Below, piece by piece: positions 17,690-26,473 of a stretch of 64,000 nt of DNA (positions are counted from its first letter, which is position 1; each line of letters starts with the position of its first letter). This DNA comes from Pseudomonadota bacterium. GTDB taxonomy: Bacteria; Desulfobacterota; Binatia; Binatales; Binataceae. The notes beneath the pieces were generated by a model. The model was not told where the DNA came from. It searched no databases and saw only the letters and a list, made by a program, of their open reading frames with translations. The stretch is taken from positions 1-64,000 of the forward strand of contig JAJPIG010000018.1 of NCBI GenBank assembly GCA_021324855.1, read 5' to 3'. The position numbers were made by a program, and so were the translations under genes.

Positions 17690-18751
17690 ATGGCGGAAAT
17701 ATTAGGGCTCACGGTTTCGGATTTTCCTTTCCTGCGGATGAAGCCGCGCTTCATGCCCTGGGTGTTGCAGGCAAACCTGGGCTCCGGCTGGAGGACGCGT
17801 CCGCACCTGCGCGATCCGAGCAACTGGCCCGAGCCGATGCGCCGCGAATGGGGCAGCGATCAGGACCAGGGATTCACGGCAGGCAAAGCGGCTCAACAGC
17901 GTCAGATCGAACAGTTCCGGCTCGTGCGTAAGGAACTGGAGCATTTCGGGCCGGATCTAATCGTGGTCCTGTATCGCGACAGCGCCGAAACCTTTGCCGG
18001 TGCGGAGCGGCCGCAATTCTGGATCTCGGCGCACGAGCAGGTCCGGGCTCAGCTCTACAACCTGTGGGGCTTTTTCCGAGCCAACTACTTCGAGGAAGAC
18101 CCGGACCGCTTCGATGTCCTGCCAGGTCATCGCCCTGCGGCGTTGCATCTGGCTCGGGACCTTGAGCATGCGGGGATCAGCACGCGACTTGTCGATGAAC
18201 CTCTTCATCCGAACGGCCTCGGACATAACGCGCTCGCCACCGCTGTCCATCTCGATTTCGATCAGCGGAAATTCGCGACGCCGATCGTCCCGCTCGGAAT
18301 CGACCCATTCCGCTTCGACAGACAGCGCAACAACGAAGGCTTGTCAGCCTGGGATCGAAACAATCCGAACGCACCGTTGACGCCGGCCGAGGCATTTCGC
18401 CTGGGACGGCAGATCGCCTCCAGCCTGCGGCAGAGTCCCTGGCGGGCAGCGATTGTGGCCGGCGTCGATTGGTCCCACGCCAATGATTCGGCTTGGGAAC
18501 TCGAACGGATCCATCCGGATGTCGAAGCGGACCGCGCCCGCTTCGAGCAATGGCGCAGCGGTCGCTTCGACAATTGGGGCGAAATCTGGACATTTGAGGA
18601 GATGGAACAGCATGCGCAGTGGGAGCTGCTGGTGACGATCGTAATGGCGGGTGCGATGACCGAGCTTGGGGCCAAAGTCCGGCACGCCGATTTCTGTCCG
18701 ACTTGGGTGTGCAATGACAACTTCGTGACTACGATTTTCGAGGTGCGCTAG
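17690..18751 (+). CDS. LigB-type (class III) extradiol dioxygenase-like protein
   Basis: 353 residues. The arrangement ELEHFGPDLIVVLYRD, then EPLHPNGLGHNALATAVHL, PIVPLGIDPF, AIVAGVDWSHANDS and a C-terminal NFVTTIFEV matches the catalytic LigB fold, which uses Fe(II) to open catecholic rings. Expected metal ligands are not all placed with certainty: the usual early DHH motif is not seen, and His in LHPNGLGH and DWSHA are candidates. It starts the plus-strand cluster; the next gene follows after four bases. Confidence 0.65.
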   Translation: MAEILGLTVSDFPFLRMKPRFMPWVLQANLGSGWRTRPHLRDPSNWPEPMRREWGSDQDQGFTAGKAAQQRQIEQFRLVRKELEHFGPDLIVVLYRDSAETFAGAERPQFWISAHEQVRAQLYNLWGFFRANYFEEDPDRFDVLPGHRPAALHLARDLEHAGISTRLVDEPLHPNGLGHNALATAVHLDFDQRKFATPIVPLGIDPFRFDRQRNNEGLSAWDRNNPNAPLTPAEAFRLGRQIASSLRQSPWRAAIVAGVDWSHANDSAWELERIHPDVEADRARFEQWRSGRFDNWGEIWTFEEMEQHAQWELLVTIVMAGAMTELGAKVRHADFCPTWVCNDNFVTTIFEVR

Positions 18752-18755
18752 CGCT

Positions 18756-19688
18756 ATGGCGCTCAACGACAGCGGCTACGCGCGGCTCGATGGAAAGGTC
18801 GCGCTAGTCTTCGGCGTCAGCCCCAATATCGGCGGCACCTGTGCTCATTTCATGGCGCGCCAGGGTGCGCGGCTCGCGGTTTGCGATATGCATGAATCAG
18901 CGGCGGCGGACGCGCGCGAATTTTTGAGCGGGCGCGGCTTTGAAGCGATCGCGCTGGTCGGCGATCCGTCGGTCGAACAGGAAACCGCGCGAATCGTCGC
19001 CGAGACGGTGCGGCATTACGGGAAAATCGATGTGATGCTCAACCTGGTGGGCACTCAGTATCGCGACGAGGTTTTGGATTTCAACCTGCACGATTGGGAA
19101 AAGCAACTTAAAGGTTATTTGACCGGTGGGATGCTCACGACCAAGCATGTTGCCCGCTCGATGCAGGAACGAGGCGTTGAAGGCTCGCTGATTCACATCA
19201 TCTCGGATGCGGGCCATCAAGGCGAGGCGGGCAATTCAGGTTACAGCGCGGCGAAGGCCGGACTGCTCAACTATGCCCGCGCCGCGGCGATGGAACTTGC
19301 GCGCTATCGCATCCGGGTCAATACGATTAGCCCCACATTCAGCGAGCATCTGCTCTGGACCTATCCGCTCGAATGGCTCAATCCTCGGATGCACGGGCCG
19401 TACAACCTGAGCGCCGATGACTTTCTCCAAGGCATCCCGCTCGGAAGGTTCTGCACGGCGGTTGATATCGCCAATGCAGCGGTGTTTCTGGCGTCCGACG
19501 CCTCTTCATTCTTAACCGGCGTCGATCTGCCGCTCGATGGTGGCGCGCGCGCGAAATACTGGCCCTGGTCGCCCGGCAAGTGGAGCGGAATAACCACCGA
19601 AAAACATATGGCGCAGATGAAGCAGCGCCGTTATGGGGTTGCGGTCGAGGAACTCGAAGAAACGCCGGACCGCAAGCGCAAGGAGTAA
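18756..19688 (+). CDS. Short-chain dehydrogenase/reductase
   Basis: 310 residues. The nucleotide-binding turn is FGVSPNIGGTCAHFM (the SDR TGxxxGxG position, modified as in enoyl-reductase-like members). NLVGTQYR corresponds to the NNAG strand; catalytic residues are in IISDAGHQGEAGNSGYSAAK (Ser, Tyr and Lys). The C-terminus is extended with a charged tail. It would oxidise an alcohol or dihydrodiol, and a cis-dihydrodiol from one of the neighbouring Rieske oxygenases is a natural candidate. It is in an operon with the LigB gene (four bases) and the Rieske gene (16 bases). Confidence 0.8.
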   Translation: MALNDSGYARLDGKVALVFGVSPNIGGTCAHFMARQGARLAVCDMHESAAADAREFLSGRGFEAIALVGDPSVEQETARIVAETVRHYGKIDVMLNLVGTQYRDEVLDFNLHDWEKQLKGYLTGGMLTTKHVARSMQERGVEGSLIHIISDAGHQGEAGNSGYSAAKAGLLNYARAAAMELARYRIRVNTISPTFSEHLLWTYPLEWLNPRMHGPYNLSADDFLQGIPLGRFCTAVDIANAAVFLASDASSFLTGVDLPLDGGARAKYWPWSPGKWSGITTEKHMAQMKQRRYGVAVEELEETPDRKRKE

Positions 19689-19704
19689 GCGAGCCGCAGG
19701 AGAC

Positions 19705-20889
19705 ATGGACGTGACCACAGCAGATGATCGGGCCGCGGAAGTGGTGCGCAATTACGACGACCTTGTACCGGTTCTGGGCTTTCGCGAATACTGGTACCCG
19801 GTCTGCCTCGCAAGCGAGGTGAGCGAGAAGCCCCTTGCGATGACGATCATGGGCGAGCCGATCGCTTTCCTGCGTCGCTCCGGCAAAGTTTATGCGCTCG
19901 CCGACGAATGCCCGCATCGCGGCACCCGTCTTTCGCTCGGGAGCTGCCAGTTTCCCGGCACCAACACGATCACGTGCGCCTACCACGGTTGGACCTTCGA
20001 CGTTACCAACGGCCGATGTGTCGCGGCGCTCACGGCGGGTCCCGACTCCGCCGTGAACAACAAGGTCACGGTTCGTACCTATCCGGTCACTGAATGCCAG
20101 GGCATCGTTTGGGTCTGGATGGGCAAGCGGGCGCCGGTTGCTCCGGAAGCGGATATCCCGGAGCTTCTGCGCCGGGCGACCGTGGTTAGGGTTGTGCAGC
20201 GATACACGTACGGCAACTGGCGATGGCATGTCGAGAATCCCGGGCTCGGCCATGCGCTGATGCTTCATCGCAGCTCGATGTACATGCGGGTGCGCAATTA
20301 TCCGGGGATCGCCAGAGGCATCGAACCGCGCCTTGAAGAGACTGATTGCGGGCCATGGCTTTGTGAGTACTGCAAAGAAATCCAGATGGCAGCGGAATAT
20401 CCGGGCCTCGGCGTCTGGCCACAGCCCGGCTCTGCGTGGGGGCTGGTGCGCGAAGACATGAGTCCACAGTTCGGCGTCGCGGCCAAAGTCTCGATGCGAC
20501 TGCCGGGAATCACCCGCGTGACCCATTTCCCGATTAACGGCGCGCTCTACTATGAATGGTTCGTGCAGATTGATGCCGATCATTACAACTATTTTCAGAT
20601 CGCGTGCGGGTTTCCGAAGACCGCCCTCGAACGCGCGTGGTTCTTGTGGCGTTACTACACTTGGGGCCGCCCCGCGGGAATGATCCGCTTCAATCGCCAG
20701 GACATCACGATGGTGGGCGAATCGGAGAGGTTCGCCAAACGCCATCAGGGACGATGGAACGGGCCCACGCGTCTCTATGAACCGGACCGATTTCAAATCG
20801 CCTGGCGCGATTATGCGTTACGTTATGCGCGCGATTTTGAGAATGGCAGGACGGCTCAAGAGCGCGTAGAGGCCGGACGCGGCCGATAG
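19705..20889 (+). CDS. Single-component Rieske oxygenase subunit
   Basis: 394 residues from the ATG at 19705 after CGCAGGAGAC; an upstream reading from 19633 only overlaps the SDR. Rieske [2Fe-2S] ligands are CPHRG (from about residue 68) and CAYHGW (about residue 92). The mononuclear iron site is ENPGLGHALMLHRSS near residues 177-191, with the two histidines kept but Gly/Leu residues around them, unlike the common D(P)xHxxxxH form. It belongs to the vanillate/dicamba-demethylase-like group and would hydroxylate or demethylate an aromatic compound, needing separate reductase proteins that are not in this window. Confidence 0.82.
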   Translation: MDVTTADDRAAEVVRNYDDLVPVLGFREYWYPVCLASEVSEKPLAMTIMGEPIAFLRRSGKVYALADECPHRGTRLSLGSCQFPGTNTITCAYHGWTFDVTNGRCVAALTAGPDSAVNNKVTVRTYPVTECQGIVWVWMGKRAPVAPEADIPELLRRATVVRVVQRYTYGNWRWHVENPGLGHALMLHRSSMYMRVRNYPGIARGIEPRLEETDCGPWLCEYCKEIQMAAEYPGLGVWPQPGSAWGLVREDMSPQFGVAAKVSMRLPGITRVTHFPINGALYYEWFVQIDADHYNYFQIACGFPKTALERAWFLWRYYTWGRPAGMIRFNRQDITMVGESERFAKRHQGRWNGPTRLYEPDRFQIAWRDYALRYARDFENGRTAQERVEAGRGR

Positions 20890-20979
20890 AGTCCGAGCGG
20901 CTGTTCGTAGCGAAGCTCGTCCGGAGCTTCAGCACGAATTCGTCCATCGACAGCTCCATTGGGGCAGAGAGGACGGAAG

Positions 20980-21600
20980 ATGGTACGGTTTGAGATCGAC
21001 CCGTCGCGGATGACGCTGCTCGTGCACGACATGCAGAAGGCCTTCGTCGGCCACATCCCGTCCTTCCCGGCGGAATGCCGATTGATCATCGCCAATCTTC
21101 AGCGGCTCATCGCCGCGTTTCGCGCCAAGAAGCGGCCGATCATTTACAGCCAGGTTGTGATGCGTCGCGACTTTGCGGATTGGCGACTCGTCACGGCGGT
21201 TTTCCCGCGCTCGGCGCTCGAAGAGCTGGCCGAAGGAAGTCCTGGAATCGGGATCTGCGAAAATCTCGCGCCGGCGCCGAACGATATCGTGATTCGGAAA
21301 AGCGCTTACAGCCCGTTTCAGAATACAAGTCTGGAGAACATTCTGCGTGCTCTTGATACCGACGCGCTGGTGGTCGGAGGGGTAACCACCAACGTCGGTT
21401 GTGACTCGACGATACGTGATGCCTTCTACCGCGGCATTAAGACCCTGCTGGTCATCGATGCGAGCGGCGCCGACGGCATCGCGGATACTCCGTGGGGGCC
21501 AATTCCAGCCGAGCAGATGCATCGCGCGACCTGCGCGACTCTGGGTCAATACTTCGCCGAGCTCGTCACGACCGAACAGCTACTCGCCCGACTCGGATAG
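20980..21600 (+). CDS. Isochorismatase-fold cysteine hydrolase
   Basis: 206 residues from the ATG at 20980 (GGACGGAAG upstream). The catalytic Asp is in TLLVHDMQKAF and Lys in VIRKSAYSPF. At the nucleophile position the family TNVCVEST reads TNVGCDST, so Cys is shifted by one and Gly occupies its place. Members hydrolyse amides, ureido groups or isochorismate. Near a RutA-like gene one thinks of RutB, but the shifted Cys and the different context argue against naming it so. Related Gly-containing isochorismatase-fold proteins are known, so activity is uncertain. Confidence 0.75.
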   Translation: MVRFEIDPSRMTLLVHDMQKAFVGHIPSFPAECRLIIANLQRLIAAFRAKKRPIIYSQVVMRRDFADWRLVTAVFPRSALEELAEGSPGIGICENLAPAPNDIVIRKSAYSPFQNTSLENILRALDTDALVVGGVTTNVGCDSTIRDAFYRGIKTLLVIDASGADGIADTPWGPIPAEQMHRATCATLGQYFAELVTTEQLLARLG

Positions 21601-21633
21601 CGCTACTTTGAACTCGAGACGAAGGAGAGACCG

Positions 21634-22671
21634 ATGTTTGACGCCGACGGCCATGTCTTCGAAAGTCAGCGTGAAATATTCGAGTTCCTTGAAGCTCCAT
21701 TCCGCGGCAAGACCAATTTGCTGCATACGCCTTTCTTCCCTGCCTTCGACGACTGGAATCGCACTGCGCTCTCGATTGCCGGAAACTATTCGGAAGGCAG
21801 CAACTCGAGCCGGGGCGAAGAAGGTAAACCGGAGCAATGGCTCGAGATGCTCGATAAGCTCGGCATGGAAGGAACGGTACTGTATCCGACGGCTGCGATG
21901 ACCATCGGACAGATGAAGGAGCAGAAATGGGCGGCTGCGGTCTCAAAGGCATATAACGACTGGCTCTATGACAAGTTTCTCTCCCGGAGTACGCGGCTCA
22001 GGGGCGTGGCGATTATTCCGACAATCAATCCGGAGACGGCCGCGCAGGAGATGCGCCGCGTGGCGAGCAGTCTAAAGGGGATGGTTGGCTTCTTTATCTC
22101 GGCGGGCGTACAGCGGCCGCTGGGCGATTCGTTTTACGATCCAATCTACGCAACCGCGCGCGAGCTGAACATGATGATCGCGGTGCATGCCGGCGGACCC
22201 GGTCATCGCCTGGACATGATGGACCGCGCGATCATGGCCCGTTGCCTCGGCCATCCGACCAGCCAGATGATTCAGATGACGCACATGATGTTCAGCGGCG
22301 TATTCGAGCGCTTTGCTGAAGTCCGGTTCTCGTTCATGGAGGCCGGTATAGGTTGGCTGCTGTTTAATCTGGACCGCATGGAAGAGGCATACGAGCAGTG
22401 GTCTTACGAAACGCCGGAGTTGAAGCGTTCACCGCGGGAATACGTAACGGGCGGCCAGTTGTTTTTTCACTGCGAGACGGACGAGATGATGTTGCCCCAT
22501 GCAATCGAGATACTTGGGGACGGACAACTTCTATACGCTTCTGACTATCCGCATATCGCGCCCGATGAAGTAGTCAACCGGCTCCGGAAGTTTCACCAAC
22601 GCGAAGACCTCGCACCTTCCAGCAAGGCCAGGATTCTCGGTGACAACGCGCGCCGGTTGTACCGACTCTAA
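21634..22671 (+). CDS. Amidohydrolase-2 (ACMSD-like) metal-dependent hydrolase/decarboxylase
   Basis: 345 residues, AAGGAG upstream of the ATG. Metal ligands fit MFDADGHVFE at the start, AVHAGGPGH in the middle and YASDYPHIAPDE near the C-terminus, the pattern of amidohydrolase-2 enzymes such as ACMS decarboxylase and gamma-resorcylate decarboxylase. It could decarboxylate or hydrolyse a ring-cleavage product made by the LigB dioxygenase. The C-terminal LGDNARRLYRL is the usual end of the family. Confidence 0.82.
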   Translation: MFDADGHVFESQREIFEFLEAPFRGKTNLLHTPFFPAFDDWNRTALSIAGNYSEGSNSSRGEEGKPEQWLEMLDKLGMEGTVLYPTAAMTIGQMKEQKWAAAVSKAYNDWLYDKFLSRSTRLRGVAIIPTINPETAAQEMRRVASSLKGMVGFFISAGVQRPLGDSFYDPIYATARELNMMIAVHAGGPGHRLDMMDRAIMARCLGHPTSQMIQMTHMMFSGVFERFAEVRFSFMEAGIGWLLFNLDRMEEAYEQWSYETPELKRSPREYVTGGQLFFHCETDEMMLPHAIEILGDGQLLYASDYPHIAPDEVVNRLRKFHQREDLAPSSKARILGDNARRLYRL

Positions 22672-22711
22672 CCCGGCTCGCCGGCATGAATGAGCGCACG
22701 GAGGCGAATGG

Positions 22712-24016
22712 ATGAACGCCAAATTCACCCGGGATCCGGCGTTGTTGGTGGGCGCTGACAGAATACATTCGAGCGTCTACACCGACCCTGAGATTTTCGA
22801 GCGGGAACTGAACTTAATCTTCGGCCGGAGCTGGTTTTTCGTCGCCCATGAAAGCGAAATTCCGCAACCCGGCGACTTCAAGACCGATCAACTGGGCCGC
22901 TGGCGATTCCTGCTTGTGCGCCACCGCGACCGCGGCATTCGGCTCTTCCATAATGTCTGCCGGCATCGCGGCGCTCTCCTTTGTCATGAGAATTACGGCA
23001 ACACGCAGGTCTTCAAGTGCATGTACCACGGATGGACCTTTGCGACCGACGGCAGTGTGCAAGGCGTGCCGATGCGCGAGCAGATGCGCGACCTCGATGT
23101 GCAAACTCATGGCTTGGTTCCGATACCCAGAGTCGACAGCTATCAGGGCTTTATCTTTGCGTCGCTGGCGTCCGCCGGTGAGTCTCTTCGTGACTACCTG
23201 GGCGGCGCGAAGCGCTATCTGGATTTGATGGTCGAGCGGGCGCCGGAAGGGAGGATTGTTGCGGTCAAACCGGTCCAATACCACTATCGCGGAAACTGGA
23301 AGCTGCAGCTCGAGAATTACTCTGACAACTATCATCCGGCCGTGCTGCATCACAGCGTGTTGTCGACCGGAGCGAAGATGTTGAAGGAAAAGTTCGGTGA
23401 GAACCCGATCGGCGCGAAGTCGAATGCCCGTTATGAGGAGCGCGTGCTGGGACATGGACATAGCATCGCCGATTATCACGGCGGACGCGGCGCGCTCTGG
23501 ATGAACGCGTACGACGATGAGTATCTGCAAATGATGACGGAACGCGTGGGAATGGAACGGGCCATGGAGCTGCGCGATTCGGATATTCACTTGATAATTT
23601 ATCCGAATCTGCTGGTCCATGTGCGTATGAATCACTATCGAGTGATAAAGCCGGTCAGCGTGGATCAAACAGTTGTTAATACCTATCCGTGTAAATTGGT
23701 CGGCGCGTCCAAGCGAGTGAACGACGCGTTGATAAGCAACACGTCCCATCATGTCTCCGCGGCAGGCGAGGTGCAGGTAGACGACCTGCAAGCCTTCAAC
23801 TGGCTCCAGGAGGGCCTGGCTTCCGGCGCGCTCGAGTGGATACCGTTCAAGTTGTACGGCGAGGACGAACATACCGAAATGGAAGGTGAGTGCGTCTCAT
23901 TCGGGACCAGCGAAGGCGCAATTCGTGGCCAGTACCGCGAGTGGACAAGATTGATGTCAGCAACGGCCGATGAGTCGTTATCCGCGCCCAACCATGACCC
24001 CGCTTATCGGTGGTAG
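22712..24016 (+). CDS. Rieske aromatic-ring dioxygenase, alpha subunit (A)
   Basis: 434 residues; GGAGGCGAATGG precedes the ATG. Rieske ligands CRHRG (about residue 84) and CMYHGW (about 103); iron site ENYSDNYHPAVLHH near residues 200-213 with the bridging Asp. Length and the C-terminal region match large subunits of benzoate/biphenyl-type dioxygenases, which add O2 to an aromatic ring. The beta-subunit gene follows after six bases. No ferredoxin or reductase is nearby, so electron carriers must be elsewhere. Confidence 0.88.
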   Translation: MNAKFTRDPALLVGADRIHSSVYTDPEIFERELNLIFGRSWFFVAHESEIPQPGDFKTDQLGRWRFLLVRHRDRGIRLFHNVCRHRGALLCHENYGNTQVFKCMYHGWTFATDGSVQGVPMREQMRDLDVQTHGLVPIPRVDSYQGFIFASLASAGESLRDYLGGAKRYLDLMVERAPEGRIVAVKPVQYHYRGNWKLQLENYSDNYHPAVLHHSVLSTGAKMLKEKFGENPIGAKSNARYEERVLGHGHSIADYHGGRGALWMNAYDDEYLQMMTERVGMERAMELRDSDIHLIIYPNLLVHVRMNHYRVIKPVSVDQTVVNTYPCKLVGASKRVNDALISNTSHHVSAAGEVQVDDLQAFNWLQEGLASGALEWIPFKLYGEDEHTEMEGECVSFGTSEGAIRGQYREWTRLMSATADESLSAPNHDPAYRW

Positions 24017-24022
24017 TAAACA

Positions 24023-24499
24023 ATGACGACGCTTCAGCGGCAACATGAGATCGAGCAGTTTCTTTATCACGAGGCCTGGCTGCTCGAACAACGGCGGTTC
24101 GATGAGTGGCTGAACCTGCTGACGGAAGACATCCTCTATTGGATCCCGAACCTCGGTGAGAGCGGCGACCTCGGAGATGACGCTGTGATTGTTTATGAGA
24201 ATTTCGCCGCGCTCAAGGCCCGCGCCATTCGCAGCCTCGATCCATCGAATCCCACCCAGATGCCTCCTCCCCGAACCAAGTATTTCATCACCAACGTGAC
24301 GATAACCGGAGAGTCAGAAGGCTTAATCCGAGTGCGCTCGAGCATGTTACTCTATGTTTTGCGCAGATCCGGACTGGAAACCCACCCGATTTCCTGTGAG
24401 CACCGGCTGCGTTCGACTCGCGATGGCTTACAAATAGCGTTCAAGAAGGTTTACCTGATTTCCAACAATCAACCGCTCAGTCCATTGCCGCTGATCTGA
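24023..24499 (+). CDS. Aromatic-ring dioxygenase, beta subunit (A)
   Basis: 158 residues with the small-subunit start QRQHEIEQFLYHEAWLLEQRRFDEWLNLLTEDILYWIP, RTKYFITNVTITG and the closing FKKVYLISNNQPL. It is the NTF2-like structural partner of the preceding alpha subunit and should assemble as alpha3beta3. Convergent with the second dioxygenase; the 110 bases between show no clear hairpin. Confidence 0.88.
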   Translation: MTTLQRQHEIEQFLYHEAWLLEQRRFDEWLNLLTEDILYWIPNLGESGDLGDDAVIVYENFAALKARAIRSLDPSNPTQMPPPRTKYFITNVTITGESEGLIRVRSSMLLYVLRRSGLETHPISCEHRLRSTRDGLQIAFKKVYLISNNQPLSPLPLI

Positions 24500-24609
24500 A
24501 CTACATCAGCTAGGGTTCCGGTTTGATCGTGAACTGGATCGCCGGCGCCTTGCCATTCAGTCCGACCAAACCGTGAATCGAGGCGGCGACCTGGCGAGCA
24601 CTTACTGGG

Positions 24610-25092
24610 CTAGACAAAAAATGTGAGCAGGCCCGGCAGCAGTACGTGGTCGAGCATCACTTTGCGGGAGGCAACCTTCCACGCGCCGTCGATCCTGCGC
24701 AGTCGATCTTCACGCTGTCCAACGAAAAATCTCTCTGACTCTTCGTGCCGAGCGTGGAACACCAGCAGGTTCGAAAGCACTTTCATGTCGGTGGGACACT
24801 CGCTAACAATGATCACATTACTGATGAAGCGGCGGACGCGCGATGCTGGCAGCGTGGCGTGCACCATGCCGGTATCAAGCCGTGCGATCCTAGTGGCGAG
24901 AAACTCATAGTCATCGTCGGCCAATGGCGCCTCTTCATCGGCGTCGGCCGAGCCGACCTGGCGGGCGGCAACCGAGTAGCGCGCATCGGGAGTAAAAAGT
25001 TCACGCCATTCGTGAAATCGTCCCCGGTCCAACAACAGCGCCTCGCGATAGTAAAATTGCTCGATTTCGTGCTGCAGTTCCATTGTGGGCAT
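24610..25092 (-). CDS. Aromatic-ring dioxygenase, beta subunit (B)
   Basis: 160 residues from the ATG at 25092, which has AGGAGG six bases upstream; the reading to 25176 overlaps the alpha subunit. ELQHEIEQFYYREALLLDRGRFHEWRELFTPDARY and RRFISNVIIV are small-subunit features, ending SRKVMLDHVLLPGLLTFFV. It is a paralogue of the beta subunit 100 bases away on the other strand but clearly diverged, so it is not a recent duplicate. Confidence 0.85.
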   Translation of the reverse strand: MPTMELQHEIEQFYYREALLLDRGRFHEWRELFTPDARYSVAARQVGSADADEEAPLADDDYEFLATRIARLDTGMVHATLPASRVRRFISNVIIVSECPTDMKVLSNLLVFHARHEESERFFVGQREDRLRRIDGAWKVASRKVMLDHVLLPGLLTFFV

Positions 25093-25124
25093 GTAACGCC
25101 TCCTGAGCGGGTCGGGTTGATTAC

Positions 25125-26435
25125 TCAGTCGACCGCCATTCGCTCTGCCCAGTAACGATAGAACTCGCGCTGACAATGCTCGGACATCCTGAAACCGAAA
25201 TGTCCAGGGTATTCCTTTGGATCGGAGGACGCATCGTGCCGCAATCCCATTTGATAATTCGAAAAGCAGTTCTGTCCGATCACGCCACGGGTGGCGGCTG
25301 TCAACTGTTCGAAGTTATCCGTGTCGTCTTCGCCAAACAGACCGCCGGCCGACTGATGGCGAAGGAAGTAGCGCGTCGCCTGCTCGCGCACCTTGGTTGG
25401 AGCGCCTCGATCCAGCGCGCACCACTGCCATACGTCAATCCGCTGTGGCCCGCGCGGCTGCCAGACGTAAAATTCCACCGGCCGAAGCGCTTGAAAGTTC
25501 TGGATCGCAAAGGTAGGAAAGATGTTACCCACGCCCCACGAATATACCGCTGCCTGCTTGGCCGAGAGGCGCTTCTCGAGGCGATCGTGACATGCATTGA
25601 TGTAATCCGTGATCTCCGGATCCAAACGGCGAGCGGCCGTAAGGTCCGCCTCGTAGGCCTCGGAGTTGAACATCGTTTCGAGCAGCCCGTGACCATGATC
25701 GAACGCAAGGGCGTAGGCCTTGCGCTCGAGAAATGCGCCTTCCGGAATTTCCAGTCCGATCGGACGCAGGCCCAGCTTGGCGGTCCATCGGTGCGTGCTG
25801 ATCACGTGATAGGTATCGCCGGCGAAATTTTCGGCTTGGATCTTCCAGTTGACCGGCAATTTGTAGCGTTGCATACCGGGTATCACTTCGAGTCCGCCGA
25901 GCGGACGCTCGATAAGGATGTCAAGATACCAGCGCAGGTCGCCGAGATAGTCGCCCAGACTGATCGAGCCCGCATCCCAGCAGCCGAAGATCAGCCCGCC
26001 GTAGCTGGTAACCTTCGCTACTTCGCGCAGGCCCCAGCGCGCGCGATCCAGGTCCGCTCCGTAAACTTCGCGAAAAAAAGGCACGCCGATGAGTTCGCCT
26101 TCACTGCTGTAAGTCCACCCGTGAAAACTGCATGAGAGCGAGCTGGCGTTGCCGGAATCGGCACGGCACACCTTCATACCACGATGCTGACAGGTGTTGA
26201 GATAGGCGCGTACTTTGCCATGCTTGTCGCGCCATACAATTACCGGGTCTTCGCCCATGTAGGTCGTGAAGTAATCACCGGGTGATTTGATCTGTGTTTC
26301 GTGGCCTAGGTAAAGCCAGCAGCGCGTGAAAATTCGTTCCAGTTCCAGGCGGTAGATCTCTTCGTCCCAGAAAATCCTGCGATGAACCAAACCGTCGCCG
26401 GTCCTGACCAACGCACTCAGCTCCTGCGCAGTCAT
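25125..26435 (-). CDS. Rieske aromatic-ring dioxygenase, alpha subunit (B)
   Basis: 436 residues from the ATG at 26435 with AAGGAGA seven bases upstream. Rieske ligands CQHRG (about residue 81) and CSFHGW (about 102); iron site AENFAGDTYHVISTHRW near residue 200. The C-terminal domain YSWGVGNIFPTFAIQNFQALRPVEFYVWQP is typical of large subunits. It pairs with the beta subunit 32 bases downstream and follows the chimeric LLM/DHDPS frame by 38 bases. Substrate unknown. Confidence 0.86.
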   Translation of the reverse strand: MTAQELSALVRTGDGLVHRRIFWDEEIYRLELERIFTRCWLYLGHETQIKSPGDYFTTYMGEDPVIVWRDKHGKVRAYLNTCQHRGMKVCRADSGNASSLSCSFHGWTYSSEGELIGVPFFREVYGADLDRARWGLREVAKVTSYGGLIFGCWDAGSISLGDYLGDLRWYLDILIERPLGGLEVIPGMQRYKLPVNWKIQAENFAGDTYHVISTHRWTAKLGLRPIGLEIPEGAFLERKAYALAFDHGHGLLETMFNSEAYEADLTAARRLDPEITDYINACHDRLEKRLSAKQAAVYSWGVGNIFPTFAIQNFQALRPVEFYVWQPRGPQRIDVWQWCALDRGAPTKVREQATRYFLRHQSAGGLFGEDDTDNFEQLTAATRGVIGQNCFSNYQMGLRHDASSDPKEYPGHFGFRMSEHCQREFYRYWAERMAVD

Positions 26436-26473
26436 GGCATTCTCCTTCGCCCGCAAGTCTGCGGCCCAAGCAA

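Noticed and set aside
19378-20796. 472-codon reverse frame over the Rieske gene
   Set aside because: Antisense shadow of the Rieske oxygenase; no recognisable motif.
20980-21600. Naming the isochorismatase-fold protein RutB
   Set aside because: The nucleophile Cys is displaced and rutC, rutD, rutF and rutG are not nearby.
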